Assembly: GCA_903970565.1 (NCBI GenBank)
Contig: CAJCJE010000446.1
Span: 1-5,577 of the forward strand
Length of the DNA: 5,577 nt
DNA from: Candidatus Melainabacteria bacterium
Lineage (GTDB): Bacteria > Actinomycetota > Actinomycetes > Mycobacteriales > Pseudonocardiaceae
Direction: 5' to 3'
Position numbers and translations under genes: made by a program. Below are positions 4,741 through 5,577 of the stretch, in pieces. The stretch's first letter is position 1. Every line of letters begins with the position of its first letter. The notes below the pieces were generated by a model that was not told where the DNA came from, did not search any database, and saw only the letters and a list, made by a program, of their open reading frames with translations.

Positions 4741-5577
4741 CTATCGTCCGTTCCTGGCCCGGTTGGCCGCCGCCCGCGCGGCGAGCACCGGCCGGTCAGT
4801 CTTGCGGTTGGCGTTGAGCGGGAACTCCGCCAGGTGTTCGTAGCGCAGCGGGATCAGGTAGCGCGGGAAGAAGGAGGCCATCTCCTCGATCAGCTCGGCG
4901 TCCGGACGCTGTTCACCGAGGTAGAAGGCGAACAGTTCGCCATCCAGCGCGATCGCGACGGCGTCCTGCACGTTGCGGCAGCCGCGCAGCCCGGATTCCA
5001 CTTCGGACAGTTCAACCCGGACGCCGTGGATCTTCACCTGGTGGTCGCGCCGGCCGAGATAGGCCAGGTCCCCGTTGTCCATCGTGCGCGCGATGTCGCC
5101 GGTGCGATACCAGCGCTGTCCGTCGTGCTCCAGGAAACGGCCCTCGTTGTCGTTGGGGTTGAGGTAGCCGGGGAACATCTGCGGGCCGGTGACGCACAGC
5201 TCGCCGGATTCGGCGTCCACGGTGCCATCGGAGTCGACCAGGACGTGACGCAGTCCGGGGTGCATGGTGCCGATGGGCACGATGTCGTTGACGCAGCGCT
5301 GCGGCGAGGTGGCCGAATCCCAGCGGTAGACGCTACAGGAGATGGTCAGTTCGGTCGGACCGTAGAGGTTCTCCACCAGCGCGTCCTGACCGGTGGCCGC
5401 CTGCCAGTCGATCGCGTCCTGCCGCAGCAGTGGCTCACCGCAGAACACGCTGCACCGCATACTGGGCATCGAGTCCGGCTTCAGCGCGCCCAGTCGACGC
5501 ACCAGCGAGATCACGCTGGGCGAGGAGCACCAGACGGTGATGCCGTAGCGGCGGACGAACGTCGGCACGGCCACGAA
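4741..5577 (-). CDS. Adenylate-forming ligase (NRPS A-domain type), C-terminal part, 5' partial
   Basis: The 278 visible residues run to the TAG at 4743-4741; the frame is open to the window edge, so the N-terminal half (including the ATP-binding A3 loop) lies outside. Visible motifs in order are A5 ENLYGPTELT (about 69-78), A6 GELCVTGPQMFPGYLNP (125-141), A7 YRTGD (157-161), A8 GRRDHQVKIHGVRVELSEVE (175-194) and A10 NANRKTDRPVL with the catalytic Lys259. This is a complete A-domain C-terminus in a stand-alone protein with no carrier domain fused. Such enzymes form an acyl- or aminoacyl-AMP and load a separate carrier, here most likely the one encoded next at 4326-4589. CGEPLL before A5 recalls stand-alone amino-acid-activating enzymes such as the prolyl- and D-alanyl-type ligases. 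The 7-residue terminus RNGR-like and basic is unremarkable. The substrate is not known; the specificity positions are discussed under findings. Confidence 0.88.
   Translation of the reverse strand, partial: FVAVPTFVRRYGITVWCSSPSVISLVRRLGALKPDSMPSMRCSVFCGEPLLRQDAIDWQAATGQDALVENLYGPTELTISCSVYRWDSATSPQRCVNDIVPIGTMHPGLRHVLVDSDGTVDAESGELCVTGPQMFPGYLNPNDNEGRFLEHDGQRWYRTGDIARTMDNGDLAYLGRRDHQVKIHGVRVELSEVESGLRGCRNVQDAVAIALDGELFAFYLGEQRPDAELIEEMASFFPRYLIPLRYEHLAEFPLNANRKTDRPVLAARAAANRARNGR

Noticed and set aside
3372..4817. Long plus-strand open frame (481 codons) opposite the biosynthetic genes
   Set aside because: It is antisense to the clearly recognisable KAS III-like, carrier and ligase genes. 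Its composition (His/Gln/Val/Arg/Gly-rich) is a by-product of high-GC codon bias, and it has no recognisable domain.
1..5577. tRNA/rRNA genes, CRISPR arrays, insertion-sequence transposase
   Set aside because: Looked for on both strands. No cloverleaf, regularly spaced repeats or transposase-like protein was seen.

Overview
The base composition (high GC, strong G/C preference at third codon positions), the GTG/TTG starts, an XRE regulator with a DUF5753 domain and a secondary-metabolism cassette all point to an actinomycete (Streptomyces, Amycolatopsis, Saccharothrix or a relative). The genus cannot be fixed from this window.

Left part (1-2326, plus strand). This part is regulatory. It opens with the C-terminal part of a TPR-type regulator (1-795), closed by a strong hairpin (803-831). 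A gene-free stretch of about 280 bases follows, carrying a compound inverted repeat (863-919) and an orphan-looking Shine-Dalgarno/GTG pair (981/993). Then come a small acidic protein of unknown function (1078-1434) and, 28 bases later, an XRE/DUF5753 regulator (1463-2326). These two look like one transcription unit.

Middle part (2327-3287, plus strand). This strip looks decayed. It holds a fragment of a Cys-rich protein (about 2381-2563) and a pyrE-like orotate phosphoribosyltransferase gene (2683-3211) that is broken twice. The first lesion is an exact 8-bp tandem duplication at 2933-2948 and the second is the loss of one G near 2993. Undoing both restores a full 173-residue PyrE. Hairpins lie between it and the convergent minus-strand genes.

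Right part (3288-5577, minus strand). This is the most interesting part: an adenylation enzyme (4741-5577, 5' end outside the window), a free-standing acyl/peptidyl carrier protein (4326-4589) and a KAS III-like enzyme (3288-4322) only 3 bases after the carrier gene. The layout suggests that the ligase activates an amino or other carboxylic acid, loads it on the carrier, and the KAS III-like protein transfers or condenses the carrier-bound acyl group. Similar toolkits are known from pyrrole-2-carboxyl formation and transfer in clorobiocin/coumermycin-type pathways, but the substrate here is unknown. The KAS III-like protein appears to have His where FabH has its catalytic Asn. The window therefore looks like the edge of a biosynthetic gene cluster abutting a regulator-rich, partly decayed region.
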